A stretch of DNA of 40,978 nucleotides, taken from NCBI GenBank assembly GCA_027066995.1, contig JAMOMQ010000080.1, forward strand, positions 1 to 40,978. The letters are read 5' to 3'. Shown piece after piece: positions 22,976 through 33,152 of this stretch. The position numbers and the translations under genes were made by a program. The DNA comes from Flavobacteriales bacterium. Its GTDB lineage: Bacteria > Bacteroidota > Bacteroidia > Flavobacteriales > Flavobacteriaceae. A model generated the notes under the pieces. The model was not told the origin of the DNA. It saw only the letters and a list, made by a program, of their open reading frames with translations, and did not search any database. How positions within the stretch are numbered: the stretch's first letter is position 1; every line of letters begins with the position of its first letter.

Positions 22976-23058
22976 ATTTATGGTTAATTATCTAAATAAT
23001 AGTCCGTTTGAAACGCTTTTTTTTGTAAATTTGAAAACGAAAATTAAAATTTAAAATT

Positions 23059-24813
23059 ATGAAAAAGTTCTACCTATTTTTTGCCCTTTTAATGAGCCTA
23101 GCTTCATTCGGGCAACCTATTATCACCATGATTGCCGATGGTGACGAATCCGGTGGTGTTCCTGCCGTTTTAGAAATTTATGCCAAGGGCAGTGTTGATT
23201 TTACACAATACACTTTACAAAATCAAACCAACAACAACACTACTTGGGGTGCCGATTTTGACCTATCGCCCCTTGGTACCGTAACCGATGATTTTGTATA
23301 TGTTTACTCTAACAAAAATGCTACTACAGATGCTTTTGCAGCCAATTATCCCAGTGTTACTGCTAACGCATTAGACGCCACTTCCGCTTCTGTGCTTAAT
23401 ATTAACGGTGATGACCGCGTTAGAATCATTGAAACCTCAACATCAACCGTAATAGATGCTTACGGTGAGGACGGCATAGATGGTTCCGGTTCAAATTGGG
23501 AATATAAAGACGGCTATGCCAAACGATTAAATGGCACCGGCCCCGATCCCGTATTTATTGAAGCCAACTGGGAATTTCACAATGGTGCATTAGATACTCA
23601 CGGTGCAGTACAAGACGGCACCCTTTATGAAGATATAATCGGCATAGGCACTTACACGCCTCCCACAGTAGCAAACCCCGGGTTAGCAATCACAGCTCCA
23701 ACTAACAATCAGGTTTTTGCCCCCAATACTACCGATGTTACTGTCGAATTTGTAGTTCAAAATTTTAATGTAGCTAATGGTACGGGTGACGGATATATAA
23801 CCTATACTGTTGACAACGGTTCTTCTAATAATGTTTATGATGCCAACAACCCTATTCAACTGACAGGTTTAGCAGCCGGCAGTCATACTGTTGATATGGA
23901 ATTGGTTGACAATTCCGGAGCTTCTTTAAACCCTCCCGTTACCGCCAGTGTAACATTTAGTATTGCAACTTATACACAAGTTGCTACCTTAGCAGATTTA
24001 AGAGCCGGTACTGTTGGTGATTATTATCATTATACCGGTGAAGCTTATGTTATAGGCGGACAAGCTTATACTAGTGGTAATGTTACAGGTTATGCCCAAG
24101 ATGCCACAGCTGGTATTATGGCTTTTGTGCCTGCCGGCACCTCTATGAACCAACCCAATGATGGTGACGGTGTAACCGATTTTAAAGGAAAATTGGTTGA
24201 TTATCATGGTGTTTTGGAGATTGAATTGACTGAAGACTATACTATGACCGGCAACAATGTCCCGCAAACTCCTCAAGTAGTAAGTCTAGCCGATTATAAT
24301 GCCAACCATGATGATTATGAATCGGAATTGATCAAATTTGAAAATGTAACCATTGATGCCAATGGTGATACCGAATTTCAACATAATTACAATTATGATG
24401 TAACAGACGGAAACGAAACGGTTATTTTAAGAACATACTTCAACGATTTGACCGGAGAAACCATTCCTACTAACGCTGTAAACATCACAGGTATTGGATC
24501 TGAATACAACGGCCATGCTCAAATTTTTCCCCGTGACATGAATGATTTTGAAGATGCAAATGCCATTAGTGTAAATAATATAGACGGATTACAAATTTAT
24601 CCTAATCCGGTTATTAACAAACAAGTTTTTGTAAGCTCTGACAGTAATGATACCAAACAAATTATCATTTATGATGTTTTAGGCAAAGCTGTTTACCAAA
24701 CAGAAGTCAATAACAATCAAGCTATTAATCTTGATCAAATAAAAGCCGGCATTTATATGATGAAAATTATAGAAAATGACCATGTGGCTATTCAAAAGTT
24801 GATTGTTAAGTAA
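23059..24813 (+). CDS. Secreted T9SS type-A protein with lamin-tail-like, Ig-like and OB-fold-like regions
   Basis: MKKFYLFFALLMSLASFGQ signal; VPAVLEIYAKGSVDFTQYTLQNQTN lamin-tail-like; VGDYYHYTGEAYVIGGQ...GYAQDATAGIMAFVPAG OB-like; CTD LQIYPNPVINKQVFV...IKAGIYMMKIIENDHVAIQKLIVK. Confidence 0.82.
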   Translation: MKKFYLFFALLMSLASFGQPIITMIADGDESGGVPAVLEIYAKGSVDFTQYTLQNQTNNNTTWGADFDLSPLGTVTDDFVYVYSNKNATTDAFAANYPSVTANALDATSASVLNINGDDRVRIIETSTSTVIDAYGEDGIDGSGSNWEYKDGYAKRLNGTGPDPVFIEANWEFHNGALDTHGAVQDGTLYEDIIGIGTYTPPTVANPGLAITAPTNNQVFAPNTTDVTVEFVVQNFNVANGTGDGYITYTVDNGSSNNVYDANNPIQLTGLAAGSHTVDMELVDNSGASLNPPVTASVTFSIATYTQVATLADLRAGTVGDYYHYTGEAYVIGGQAYTSGNVTGYAQDATAGIMAFVPAGTSMNQPNDGDGVTDFKGKLVDYHGVLEIELTEDYTMTGNNVPQTPQVVSLADYNANHDDYESELIKFENVTIDANGDTEFQHNYNYDVTDGNETVILRTYFNDLTGETIPTNAVNITGIGSEYNGHAQIFPRDMNDFEDANAISVNNIDGLQIYPNPVINKQVFVSSDSNDTKQIIIYDVLGKAVYQTEVNNNQAINLDQIKAGIYMMKIIENDHVAIQKLIVK

Positions 24814-24836
24814 TTAAAATTATACTTTAGCTTAAA

Positions 24837-24865
24837 AAAGCTGTCCGGATTTACCGGACAGCTTT
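24837..24865 (+). terminator. Terminator after the T9SS protein gene
   Basis: AAAGCTGTCCGG-attta-CCGGACAGCTTT followed by ATTGTTTTT. Confidence 0.85.
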
Positions 24866-24866
24866 A

Positions 24867-24896
24867 TTGTTTTTATAAGAAAAAGAATTATTTTTG
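24867..24896 (+). promoter_or_regulatory. Candidate promoter for the TerB-like gene
   Basis: TTG-N19-TATTTTTG; the -7 box lies 18 nt before ATG 24915, arguing against the ORF start at 24894. Confidence 0.5.
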
Positions 24897-24914
24897 CTGA
24901 TAATTTTTTGTCAC

Positions 24915-25760
24915 ATGTCACAAAACCCGAGTTTTAATCAACTTACCGAAGAACAAAAAATAAACTTACTCAAGCAATTGGTCAAAATGGCCAAAGCAGA
25001 CGGTGTGTTTAAATTTGTAGAATTTAAATACTTAACCGAGGTGGCTGAATTAATGGGTTTTACGGCTACCCAATTAGATGAAATAATAGCTGATGACCAA
25101 CTAACCGCTTTGCCTGTTACCCGCTTGGAAAAAGCCCGTCAAATATACCGTCTGGCCGTAATGATGCAGGTTGACCAAGAAGTGGCTTTTGCCGAAAAAA
25201 AGTTGCTAAAAGATTTGGCGGTAATTTTAAATCTACACCCTGACGGTGTTGATAAAATGCTAGAAGCTATGAAACAAAATAAGGGTGGCATGCTCTTCGA
25301 CGATGATTTGGAAACTATTTTTTCAAAAGAACTCAATCATAATATAAAAAATATGACCTTAGAAGAAAAATTAGCTCTAATGCGGCAATTGGTCAAAATG
25401 TCAAAATCAGACCAAAAGTTACAAACCGCCGAAAGAAATTTTCTTTATGAGCTGGCACTTTCTATTAATTTGCCCATAGAAGCTTTAGAAGATATTATGG
25501 ATGGCAAAAACACCTATTTGCCGGAAAAAATTCCTACCAATATTGAAGACCGTATTATTCAAATTTACCGGTTGGTTTTAATGATGAAAATTGATAATGA
25601 AATCAGTCCCGAAGAAGTCAATACACTAAAAAGCATTGCGTTGGAATTAGGTCTACATCCAGAATCGGTAATGCTATTGCTTGACCGTTTATTGGAGAGT
25701 CCTACGGGCACGCTCGAATTTGAAGAACTGCAAGCTATTTTTAATATCACCAAAAACTAG
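24915..25760 (+). CDS. TerB-like protein with two tandem homologous domains
   Basis: Two copies of a helical unit: LTEEQKINLLKQLVKMAKADG...IYRLAVMMQVDQEVAFAEKKLLKDLAVILNLHPDGV and MTLEEKLALMRQLVKMSKSDQ...IYRLVLMMKIDNEISPEEVNTLKSIALELGLHPESV. Confidence 0.75.
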   Translation: MSQNPSFNQLTEEQKINLLKQLVKMAKADGVFKFVEFKYLTEVAELMGFTATQLDEIIADDQLTALPVTRLEKARQIYRLAVMMQVDQEVAFAEKKLLKDLAVILNLHPDGVDKMLEAMKQNKGGMLFDDDLETIFSKELNHNIKNMTLEEKLALMRQLVKMSKSDQKLQTAERNFLYELALSINLPIEALEDIMDGKNTYLPEKIPTNIEDRIIQIYRLVLMMKIDNEISPEEVNTLKSIALELGLHPESVMLLLDRLLESPTGTLEFEELQAIFNITKN

Positions 25761-26500
25761 TTGTCTGTTTTTTTAAATTCATCGGTCACAAATTCGGCAT
25801 CCGACTTACATTTTTGTTTCAAACGTTTCATATCGGATTGCCACTCGTTTCCGTCAAAATATTGCAGTCCTTTAAAATCCCGCATTTTATACATGGCTTT
25901 TTCACCATAGCAGGTTCCCAAATACACTTCTTCCAATCCCTGACTTTTAGCCCACTCTATCACTTTATACATCAACCACTTACCCAATCCCAAACGACTA
26001 TACTGTAGATTGTAAAACGAAAACCAATAGTGCAGAATTTCACCGGTCATCACCGCAAAAACATAACCTAAAATATGACCGTTTGCTTCTTTAAACTCAA
26101 AAATATGAGACAAGTAAGGCCAACGGTAAATATAATCGAAACGCTCCGGCGGCATGGCACCGTCAAAGCGAATAGCTGCATAATCTAAACAAAATTGCTT
26201 AAAAGCTGAAGAGTTGTCAAAATCAGATTTATCATAAATTTTTAAAATAGACTGTAAATCAGCCACTTTTTTGTCAATTCGTCTATTTTCGGAAGTTGGT
26301 TTAAATAATTCTAAATTGACTCGTAAGCTTCTGGCCAAATAATAATGAGGAACTTCCAAATCCAATTGATTGCTATATGGCAAAAAACCCTGCCGGTAAA
26401 TAGCATCGGTTTCCTCCGTAGTATCTTGCCGGCAATATATGGCGTAATTGAACGTATAGGTTTTATAGTCTACAAAACTTTCGGAACGAAATATTTTCAT
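25757..26500 (-). CDS. Candidate arginyl/leucyl-tRNA-protein transferase (ATE/Bpt-like, GNAT fold)
   Basis: YYLARSLRVNLELFKPTSENRRI and SRLGLGKWLMYKVIEWAKSQGLEEVYLGTCYGEKAMYKMRDFKGLQYFDGNEW resemble the ATE C-terminal domain. Confidence 0.65.
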   Translation of the reverse strand: MKIFRSESFVDYKTYTFNYAIYCRQDTTEETDAIYRQGFLPYSNQLDLEVPHYYLARSLRVNLELFKPTSENRRIDKKVADLQSILKIYDKSDFDNSSAFKQFCLDYAAIRFDGAMPPERFDYIYRWPYLSHIFEFKEANGHILGYVFAVMTGEILHYWFSFYNLQYSRLGLGKWLMYKVIEWAKSQGLEEVYLGTCYGEKAMYKMRDFKGLQYFDGNEWQSDMKRLKQKCKSDAEFVTDEFKKTDN

Positions 26501-26511
26501 GGGTTTGACAT

Positions 26512-28254
26512 TTATTCCACTATACGCAAGTGCAATTCTTCCAATTGCTCAGGACTGATGGTATCCGGCGCTTCAATCATAACATCACGTCCGGCATTGT
26601 TTTTTGGAAATGCAATAAAATCACGAATGGTTTCTTGCCCACCCAAAATAGCTACCAAGCGGTCTAATCCGAATGCCAATCCGCCATGAGGCGGCGCGCC
26701 ATATTCAAAAGCATCCATTAAAAAGCCGAATTGTTTTTTGGCTTCTTCGTCGCTAAAACCTAATAAATTGAGCATTTTGGCCTGCATGGTTTTATCGTGT
26801 ATCCTGATAGACCCACCTCCTATTTCATTGCCGTTAAGCACCAAATCATAGGCATTGGCTCTTACTTTTCCGGGGTCTGTGTCTAACAGGTGTGCATCTT
26901 CCGGTTTGGGCGCCGTAAACGGATGATGCATAGCATGGTAACGTTGACTCTCTTCATCCCACTCCAATAAGGGAAAATCAACAACCCAAAGCGGGGCAAA
27001 TTCATCGGGTTTGCGCAGTCCCAACTGTTCGGCCATTTCCATACGCAGGGCGCTGAGTTGAGTGCGTGTTTGATCTAAATCGCCTGATAAAACCAATATC
27101 AAATCACCCGGTTTGGCATCTGTTATTGCTGCCCATTCTGCCAAGTCTTCTTGACTGTAAAATTTATCGACAGACGATTTAAAACTACCGTCTTCATTAT
27201 ATTTGACATAAACCAAACCTTTGGCACCTATTTGCGGTCGCTTAACCCAATTGGTTATTTTGTCTATTTGCTTACGCGAATAAGCAGCTGCACCTGGCAC
27301 AGCAATGCCTAAAATAGCTTCTTGTTCATCAAATACTTTAAAACCTTTGCCCTGAGCCGCTTGAGTCAAGTCACCAAATTCCATTCCGAAACGAATATCT
27401 GGTTTATCATTGCCGTAACGGCGCATAGCTTCATCGTAACTCATACGTGGGAACCGGTCTATTTCAATGCCGTGAATTTCTTTGAGCAAATGCTTGGTCA
27501 AACCTTCAAAAGTATTGAGAATATCTTCTTGTTCGATAAAGGACATTTCACAATCTATTTGTGTAAACTCGGGTTGCCGGTCGGCACGCAAGTCTTCATC
27601 TCTAAAACACTTGACAATCTGCATGTATTTGTCAATACCACCAACCATTAGCAATTGTTTAAAAGTTTGCGGCGACTGCGGCAAGGCATAAAAATGCCCC
27701 GGATGCATACGTGACGGCACTACAAAATCGCGAGCGCCTTCAGGCGTAGATTTGATTAAATAAGGTGTTTCTACGTCTATAAAGCCTTCAGCTGCCAAAT
27801 AATTCCTAACCAGTTGACTGACTTTTGAACGAAATATCAAATTATTTTTTACCGGATTGCGGCGTATGTCTAAATAGCGGTATTTCATCCGCAACTCTTC
27901 TCCGCCGTCTGTATCGTCTTCAATAGTAAAAGGAGGTGTTTTGGCTTTATTTAAAATATGCAATTCATCAACCAAAATTTCTATATCACCGGTAGGTATT
28001 TTTTTATTTTTACTGGCTCTTTTTATAACTTTACCTTTGGCTTGGATTACAAACTCGCGTCCCAATTTACGGGCTTCATCTATCAATTCTTTATTCTCTT
28101 CGTTAAAAGAAAGTTGCGTAATACCATATCTGTCACGCAAATCAACAAAAATAACCGCCCCTAAGTCTCTTATTTTTTGCACCCAGCCACTGAGGGTTAC
28201 TTCTTGTCCAATGTTTTGTGCGTTCAATTCGCCGCAGGTATGAGTTCTATACAT
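26512..28254 (-). CDS. aspS: Aspartyl-tRNA synthetase
   Basis: [87 protein letters not shown]. Confidence 0.98.
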   Translation of the reverse strand: MYRTHTCGELNAQNIGQEVTLSGWVQKIRDLGAVIFVDLRDRYGITQLSFNEENKELIDEARKLGREFVIQAKGKVIKRASKNKKIPTGDIEILVDELHILNKAKTPPFTIEDDTDGGEELRMKYRYLDIRRNPVKNNLIFRSKVSQLVRNYLAAEGFIDVETPYLIKSTPEGARDFVVPSRMHPGHFYALPQSPQTFKQLLMVGGIDKYMQIVKCFRDEDLRADRQPEFTQIDCEMSFIEQEDILNTFEGLTKHLLKEIHGIEIDRFPRMSYDEAMRRYGNDKPDIRFGMEFGDLTQAAQGKGFKVFDEQEAILGIAVPGAAAYSRKQIDKITNWVKRPQIGAKGLVYVKYNEDGSFKSSVDKFYSQEDLAEWAAITDAKPGDLILVLSGDLDQTRTQLSALRMEMAEQLGLRKPDEFAPLWVVDFPLLEWDEESQRYHAMHHPFTAPKPEDAHLLDTDPGKVRANAYDLVLNGNEIGGGSIRIHDKTMQAKMLNLLGFSDEEAKKQFGFLMDAFEYGAPPHGGLAFGLDRLVAILGGQETIRDFIAFPKNNAGRDVMIEAPDTISPEQLEELHLRIVE

Positions 28255-28410
28255 AATTAATTATTTCAATTTAAGCCACAAATTTACACAAAAAAATAAG
28301 ATCTCTTAGAAAACAATATGAAAATGATACGCTGCGGAAACAAAGTGTCAAACCTAAAAAAATTATACTTTTAACAGATTTATAAATAAAAAAATTATTG
28401 TAAAAATATT

Positions 28411-29064
28411 TTATAATTTCTTACCGTAAGCCAAGTCGCCGGCATCACCCAGTCCGGGAACAATATACCCTTTATCATTGAGTTCTTGGTCAAAATCGGC
28501 TATCCATAATTGTGTATCGGCAGGTAATTTTTTAGAAATATAATCAATACCTTGTTGTGAACCGATAATAGAAATAACATGCAAATGTTTTGGTTTGCCA
28601 AACTGTTTTAGTTTTTCATAAACCGCCACCAAAGATTGGCCGGTAGCCAACATAGGATCGACCAAAACCAAAACTTTATTTTCTATGGAAGGTGTTGCCA
28701 CATAATCTACCTGAATATCAAACGCGTCAGAGCCGTTTTTATGATGTCTGTAAGCCGAGATAAAAGCATTTTCGGCATCGTCAAAAATATGTAAAACTCC
28801 CATATGTAAAGGCAAGCCCGCTCTTAAAATAGAAGCCAAAACCACTTGATCTTCCAACACTTGCATTTGTTTAATCCCTAAAGGTGTAATCACATCTTTT
28901 TCTTTATAATTAAGTGTTTTACTCATTTCGTAAGAGATTATTTGTCCCATGCGTTCAATATTGGTTCTAAAACGCAGGCTGTCCTTTTGAATATTTTTAT
29001 CCCTGATTTCGGCAATAAATTTGTTTAAAATGGAATTTTGTTTTGATACGTGGTTGATAATCAT
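28411..29064 (-). CDS. upp: Uracil phosphoribosyltransferase
   Basis: VLASILRAGLPLHMGVL; VLVLVDPMLATGQSLVAVYEKLK; PRT loop. Confidence 0.93.
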   Translation of the reverse strand: MIINHVSKQNSILNKFIAEIRDKNIQKDSLRFRTNIERMGQIISYEMSKTLNYKEKDVITPLGIKQMQVLEDQVVLASILRAGLPLHMGVLHIFDDAENAFISAYRHHKNGSDAFDIQVDYVATPSIENKVLVLVDPMLATGQSLVAVYEKLKQFGKPKHLHVISIIGSQQGIDYISKKLPADTQLWIADFDQELNDKGYIVPGLGDAGDLAYGKKL

Positions 29065-29084
29065 TATAGTATTTTTTTAAAATA

Positions 29085-29112
29085 AAACCTCAATTAATGA
29101 AAATTGAGGTTT
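29085..29112 (-). terminator. Terminator downstream of the zinc metallopeptidase gene
   Basis: AAACCTCAATT-aatgaa-AATTGAGGTTT with a T-rich tail on the minus strand. Confidence 0.7.
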
Positions 29113-29142
29113 GATAATATGTTTAAAATAAAGTCATTATAA

Positions 29143-29817
29143 TTAGTTTCTGCGGTTATAAATCTGCAAATAATACAAAAGCGTTGCCAAGGAACTTAGC
29201 GCTGCTACCACATAAGTGCGGGCGGCCCATTTGAGTGCATCCGCCACACCTTTACTTTCTTCTTGATCAACAACGCCTTTATCGGTCAACCAACGTTTGG
29301 CTCTGGCACTGGCATCATATTCCACCGGTAAGGTTATAAAACTAAACAATACCGTTGCGGCAAACAAGATAATACCGATTAAAAGTAATTGCGGAAAAGT
29401 TTTGACTAATAAGATGCCTGCAATTAAAATCCACTGCACCATAGAGGATGAAAATTGCACCACCGGCACTAAAGCTGATCGCAGTTTTAGCCACTTGTAA
29501 CCCTGTGCATGTTGCAAAGCATGACCACATTCGTGAGCGGCAACCGCCACAGCAGCTACACTGTTTGAACTGTAAACGGGTTCACTGAGATTGACGGTTT
29601 TTTTAACCGGATGATAGTGATCGGTCAAATAACCGGGGGTAGAAACCACTTTAACATCGGTAATGCCATTGTCTTCTAACATCATTTGTGCGACTTCGGC
29701 TCCTGTATAGCCTTTTTTTAAGCGAATTTTGCTGTAGTGATTAAATTTACTTTTTAGTTTGCTTTGCACCAACATACCAATCAGCGCAATCAAACCTATT
29801 AATATATATGATCCCAT
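29143..29817 (-). CDS. Zinc metallopeptidase, YugP family
   Basis: Start moved to ATG 29817 (MGSYILIGLIALIGMLVQSKLKSKF); VAVAAHECGHALQHAQGYKWLKLRS zinc motif HEcGH. Confidence 0.9.
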   Translation of the reverse strand: MGSYILIGLIALIGMLVQSKLKSKFNHYSKIRLKKGYTGAEVAQMMLEDNGITDVKVVSTPGYLTDHYHPVKKTVNLSEPVYSSNSVAAVAVAAHECGHALQHAQGYKWLKLRSALVPVVQFSSSMVQWILIAGILLVKTFPQLLLIGIILFAATVLFSFITLPVEYDASARAKRWLTDKGVVDQEESKGVADALKWAARTYVVAALSSLATLLYYLQIYNRRN

Positions 29818-29937
29818 ATAACGAGAAATTATAATTATTGCAAGATACAAATTTTTTAGAATTATTAGCAATAATTATACCGTAGTAACAAATTGGTTTA
29901 AATTTTGTATTTTTGAATTCATTTTTATATCTAAAAT

Positions 29938-30963
29938 ATGCTGAATCAAAATCTCGATCCCGATAAAAATAAGTTACCTCAAGAAGATTTGGATATCGAA
30001 AAGAAATTACGACCCCTAAATTTTGACGATTTTACGGGACAGGAACAAGTGATTGAAAATTTAAAAATTTTTGTGCAAGCAGCTAATCAAAGAGGTGAAG
30101 CCTTAGACCACACACTCTTTCACGGACCTCCGGGATTGGGTAAAACCACTTTGGCGCATATTTTGGCCAATGAGTTGGACGTTAATTTAAAAATTACTTC
30201 GGGACCGGTATTGGACAAGCCGGGTGATTTGGCCGGATTATTGACCAATTTAGAAGAACGCGACGTTTTATTTATCGACGAAATACACCGCTTATCGCCC
30301 GTAGTAGAAGAATATTTGTATTCGGCTATGGAAGATTACCGTATTGACATTATGATTGAAAGCGGCCCCAATGCCCGCACCGTGCAAATTCACTTGGAAC
30401 CTTTTACACTGATTGGCGCCACCACACGTTCGGGTTTACTGACCGCTCCCATGCGTGCGCGGTTTGGCATCAACGCCCGTCTCAACTACTATACCCGCGA
30501 ACTCTTAACCAATATAGTCCAACGCAGTGCCGGTATCTTAAAAGTGCCTATTACCATGGAAGCCGCTATTGAAATTGCCGGACGCAGCCGCGGCACACCC
30601 CGTATTGCCAATGCACTACTACGACGTGTCAGAGATTTTGCCCAGATTAAAGGCGACGGAAAAATAACCATAGACATTGCCAAATATGCCTTAAAAGCCT
30701 TGAATGTGGACGAACACGGTTTGGACGAAATGGATAACAAAATATTATCCACTATTATTGACAAGTTTAAAGGTGGACCGGTAGGTATCAGCACATTGGC
30801 AACGGCAGTAGGTGAAAATGCCGAAACCATTGAAGAAGTATATGAACCCTTTTTAATTCAAGAAGGTTTTTTGATGCGCACACCTCGCGGAAGAGAAGCA
30901 ACCGATTTGGCCTATAAGCATTTGGGAAAATTGAAAAATCCGGATCAAGGCAGTTTGTTTTAA
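29938..30963 (+). CDS. ruvB: Holliday junction branch migration DNA helicase RuvB
   Basis: [66 protein letters not shown]. Confidence 0.98.
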   Translation: MLNQNLDPDKNKLPQEDLDIEKKLRPLNFDDFTGQEQVIENLKIFVQAANQRGEALDHTLFHGPPGLGKTTLAHILANELDVNLKITSGPVLDKPGDLAGLLTNLEERDVLFIDEIHRLSPVVEEYLYSAMEDYRIDIMIESGPNARTVQIHLEPFTLIGATTRSGLLTAPMRARFGINARLNYYTRELLTNIVQRSAGILKVPITMEAAIEIAGRSRGTPRIANALLRRVRDFAQIKGDGKITIDIAKYALKALNVDEHGLDEMDNKILSTIIDKFKGGPVGISTLATAVGENAETIEEVYEPFLIQEGFLMRTPRGREATDLAYKHLGKLKNPDQGSLF

Positions 30964-30985
30964 ACCTACCGTAATCTTTATACCT

Positions 30986-31906
30986 TTGGATAAATCCGCA
31001 CGCACCCGCCTCATCAAACAAAAAGCCTATGAATTAGGCTTTCAAAATATTGGTATTGCCCAAGCCGGATTTTTGGAAGAAGAAGCACGGCGTTTTGAAA
31101 ATTGGCTTAAAAACGGCTACCACGGCAAAATGACCTATATGGAAAATCATTTTGACAAACGCCTTGACCCCACCAAACTGGTGCCGGGTGCCCGTTCGGT
31201 TATTTCTTTATCTTACAACTACTATCCCGAAAAACAACAAATTGATAACACCTATAAAATTGCCAAATATGCCTATGGCAAAGATTATCATTTCAACATA
31301 AAAGATAAATTGCGTGAATTGTTTCAATTCATTCAAACTGAGATAGGCGAAACAGAAGGTCGTGTTTTTACCGACTCCGCACCCGTTATGGAACGTGCAT
31401 GGGCACGACGCAGCGGCATAGGTTGGGAAGGCAAACACAGTTTAATCATTCAAAAAAACAAAGGTTCGTTTTTCTTTTTAGCCGAAATTATATCCGACTT
31501 GGAACTCGAATATGACAAACCATTTCCTACCGACCATTGCGGCAGATGCACCCGCTGTATCGATGCATGCCCCACCGAAGCCATTTTGCCCGACAAAACG
31601 CTCAAAGCCAATCAGTGTATTTCATATTTCACCATTGAACTTCGAGATGAATTGCCGGCGGATATGCGTGGCAAATTTCAAGATTGGATGTTTGGCTGTG
31701 ATGTCTGCCAAGATGTCTGTCCGTGGAATAAATTTGCCCTGCCCCACACCGACCCGTTTTTTGAACCACACCCCGATTTACTGACCATGACAAAACAAGA
31801 CTGGGAAGAAATTACCGAAGAGGTTTTTAGAGACATTTTTAAAAAATCAGCCGTTAAACGCACCAAATACAGCGGTTTGAAACGCAATATTGATTTTTTG
31901 AAGTAA
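30986..31906 (+). CDS. queG: Epoxyqueuosine reductase
   Basis: TTG start; [30 protein letters not shown] and [11 protein letters not shown] 4Fe-4S motifs. Confidence 0.95.
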   Translation: MDKSARTRLIKQKAYELGFQNIGIAQAGFLEEEARRFENWLKNGYHGKMTYMENHFDKRLDPTKLVPGARSVISLSYNYYPEKQQIDNTYKIAKYAYGKDYHFNIKDKLRELFQFIQTEIGETEGRVFTDSAPVMERAWARRSGIGWEGKHSLIIQKNKGSFFFLAEIISDLELEYDKPFPTDHCGRCTRCIDACPTEAILPDKTLKANQCISYFTIELRDELPADMRGKFQDWMFGCDVCQDVCPWNKFALPHTDPFFEPHPDLLTMTKQDWEEITEEVFRDIFKKSAVKRTKYSGLKRNIDFLK

Positions 31907-31944
31907 TTTTTTAAATCATTAAGATATTAAGAGTAGATAAGTAT

Positions 31945-32124
31945 TAACCACCTAAGAAACCCAAGACCCTTGCGGGTGCCACCTAAGGGTGTTTTCTAAT
32001 ATTTTTTGAAGATACAAATGATTTTTATAAACAAACTAAAAATATAAGCGGTTAAACCACAAAATTTATATTTTCCTTAGGTGCCTACGGTATTATTTTT
32101 TATGCGTTCTTACGTGGCAATTAA
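31945..32124. repeat. Candidate palindromic/degenerate intergenic repeat element
   Basis: Left end TTAACCACCTAAGAA; right end TTCTTACGTGGCAATTAA is its imperfect reverse complement (3-nt insertion, one mismatch); further CACCTAAG/CTTAGGTG inverted units inside. Confidence 0.45.
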
Positions 32125-33119
32125 ATATTGACATCATAATTCAAATTCTGATCTCTGAGTAAATGTCTCAATTGTTTTTTGCTTTTAAATACATTGGATA
32201 GCAGCTGTTTTCCCCAACCTATTTGACGGGTATAATCTCTAAAACTTTGGTGTTTCCAATCAAAATCTTTTTTCCAAAAATGGGTCGGTGATACATAAAA
32301 ATAAGTGTAATTAAAAATTAAACTACTGTCATTTTTACGTTGGATCAAATCCTCTTTTTGTCGTGGCGCCAGTAGTGTAACTTGATGTTTTTCGGCTTGC
32401 TGCTTAAAATCTTTGATAAAAGCATCATATAGGGGAATAATTTTTTCCAAACTAAAATTGTTATAAGCGGTATTGCCTATTTTTGAAATCGGTCTGATTT
32501 GCAATATGTCTATAGCATACTTGCCATAGACATTAAAAAAGTCTTTGAGCTCCGTAAAATTATCTTCATTAAAAGTGTAATTGATACGCAACAACAGATT
32601 AGGATACTCTTTTTTAAGATCTGTAATTAATTGTAAAGCCGTATGAAACTTGTTATAATCGCCCTTGCCCATCAATTCTTCATAAGTATCTTGATAAACA
32701 CCGTGCAACGAAACGGTAATCTCGTTTAAACCGTTTTCTATCCAGTTTTTTAATGAATCGTATTGTAGCAGATTGGCATTGGTTGTCATCGAAATATGTG
32801 GCACCTTATATTGTTTACCCAATTCAAAAACACGGCTTAAATGTTTGTAAACCGTCGGCTCTGCACCGCAACCTACTTGTAATTTCAAGGCCTGCGGTAA
32901 ACTTTGACGTGCCCAAATGTCCAAATCGGATAAAGAAAATTGTCCTTTGAGCGTTTTGACATATTCGGGGTCCGTAAAGTAGCACATTTTGCAGCGCAGG
33001 TTGCATGCCAAAACCGGATCAAAGTTTACGGCAAAATAGCGGCGTTTAAATGTATGCAAAAACCACAGAGCTAAAAATTTAACACGATGATTTTTGATTT
33101 TGGCATTCCATTTTAACAA
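32121..33119 (-). CDS. Radical SAM protein of unknown specificity
   Basis: NFDPVLACNLRCKMCYF (CX3CX2C), VGCGAEPTVYKHLSRVFELGKQYKVPHISMTTNANLL, NEITVSLHGVYQDTYEELMGKG. Confidence 0.88.
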   Translation of the reverse strand: MLKWNAKIKNHRVKFLALWFLHTFKRRYFAVNFDPVLACNLRCKMCYFTDPEYVKTLKGQFSLSDLDIWARQSLPQALKLQVGCGAEPTVYKHLSRVFELGKQYKVPHISMTTNANLLQYDSLKNWIENGLNEITVSLHGVYQDTYEELMGKGDYNKFHTALQLITDLKKEYPNLLLRINYTFNEDNFTELKDFFNVYGKYAIDILQIRPISKIGNTAYNNFSLEKIIPLYDAFIKDFKQQAEKHQVTLLAPRQKEDLIQRKNDSSLIFNYTYFYVSPTHFWKKDFDWKHQSFRDYTRQIGWGKQLLSNVFKSKKQLRHLLRDQNLNYDVNI

Positions 33120-33152
33120 ATAATATGTAATAGGACGTTTAGCGATAATTCT

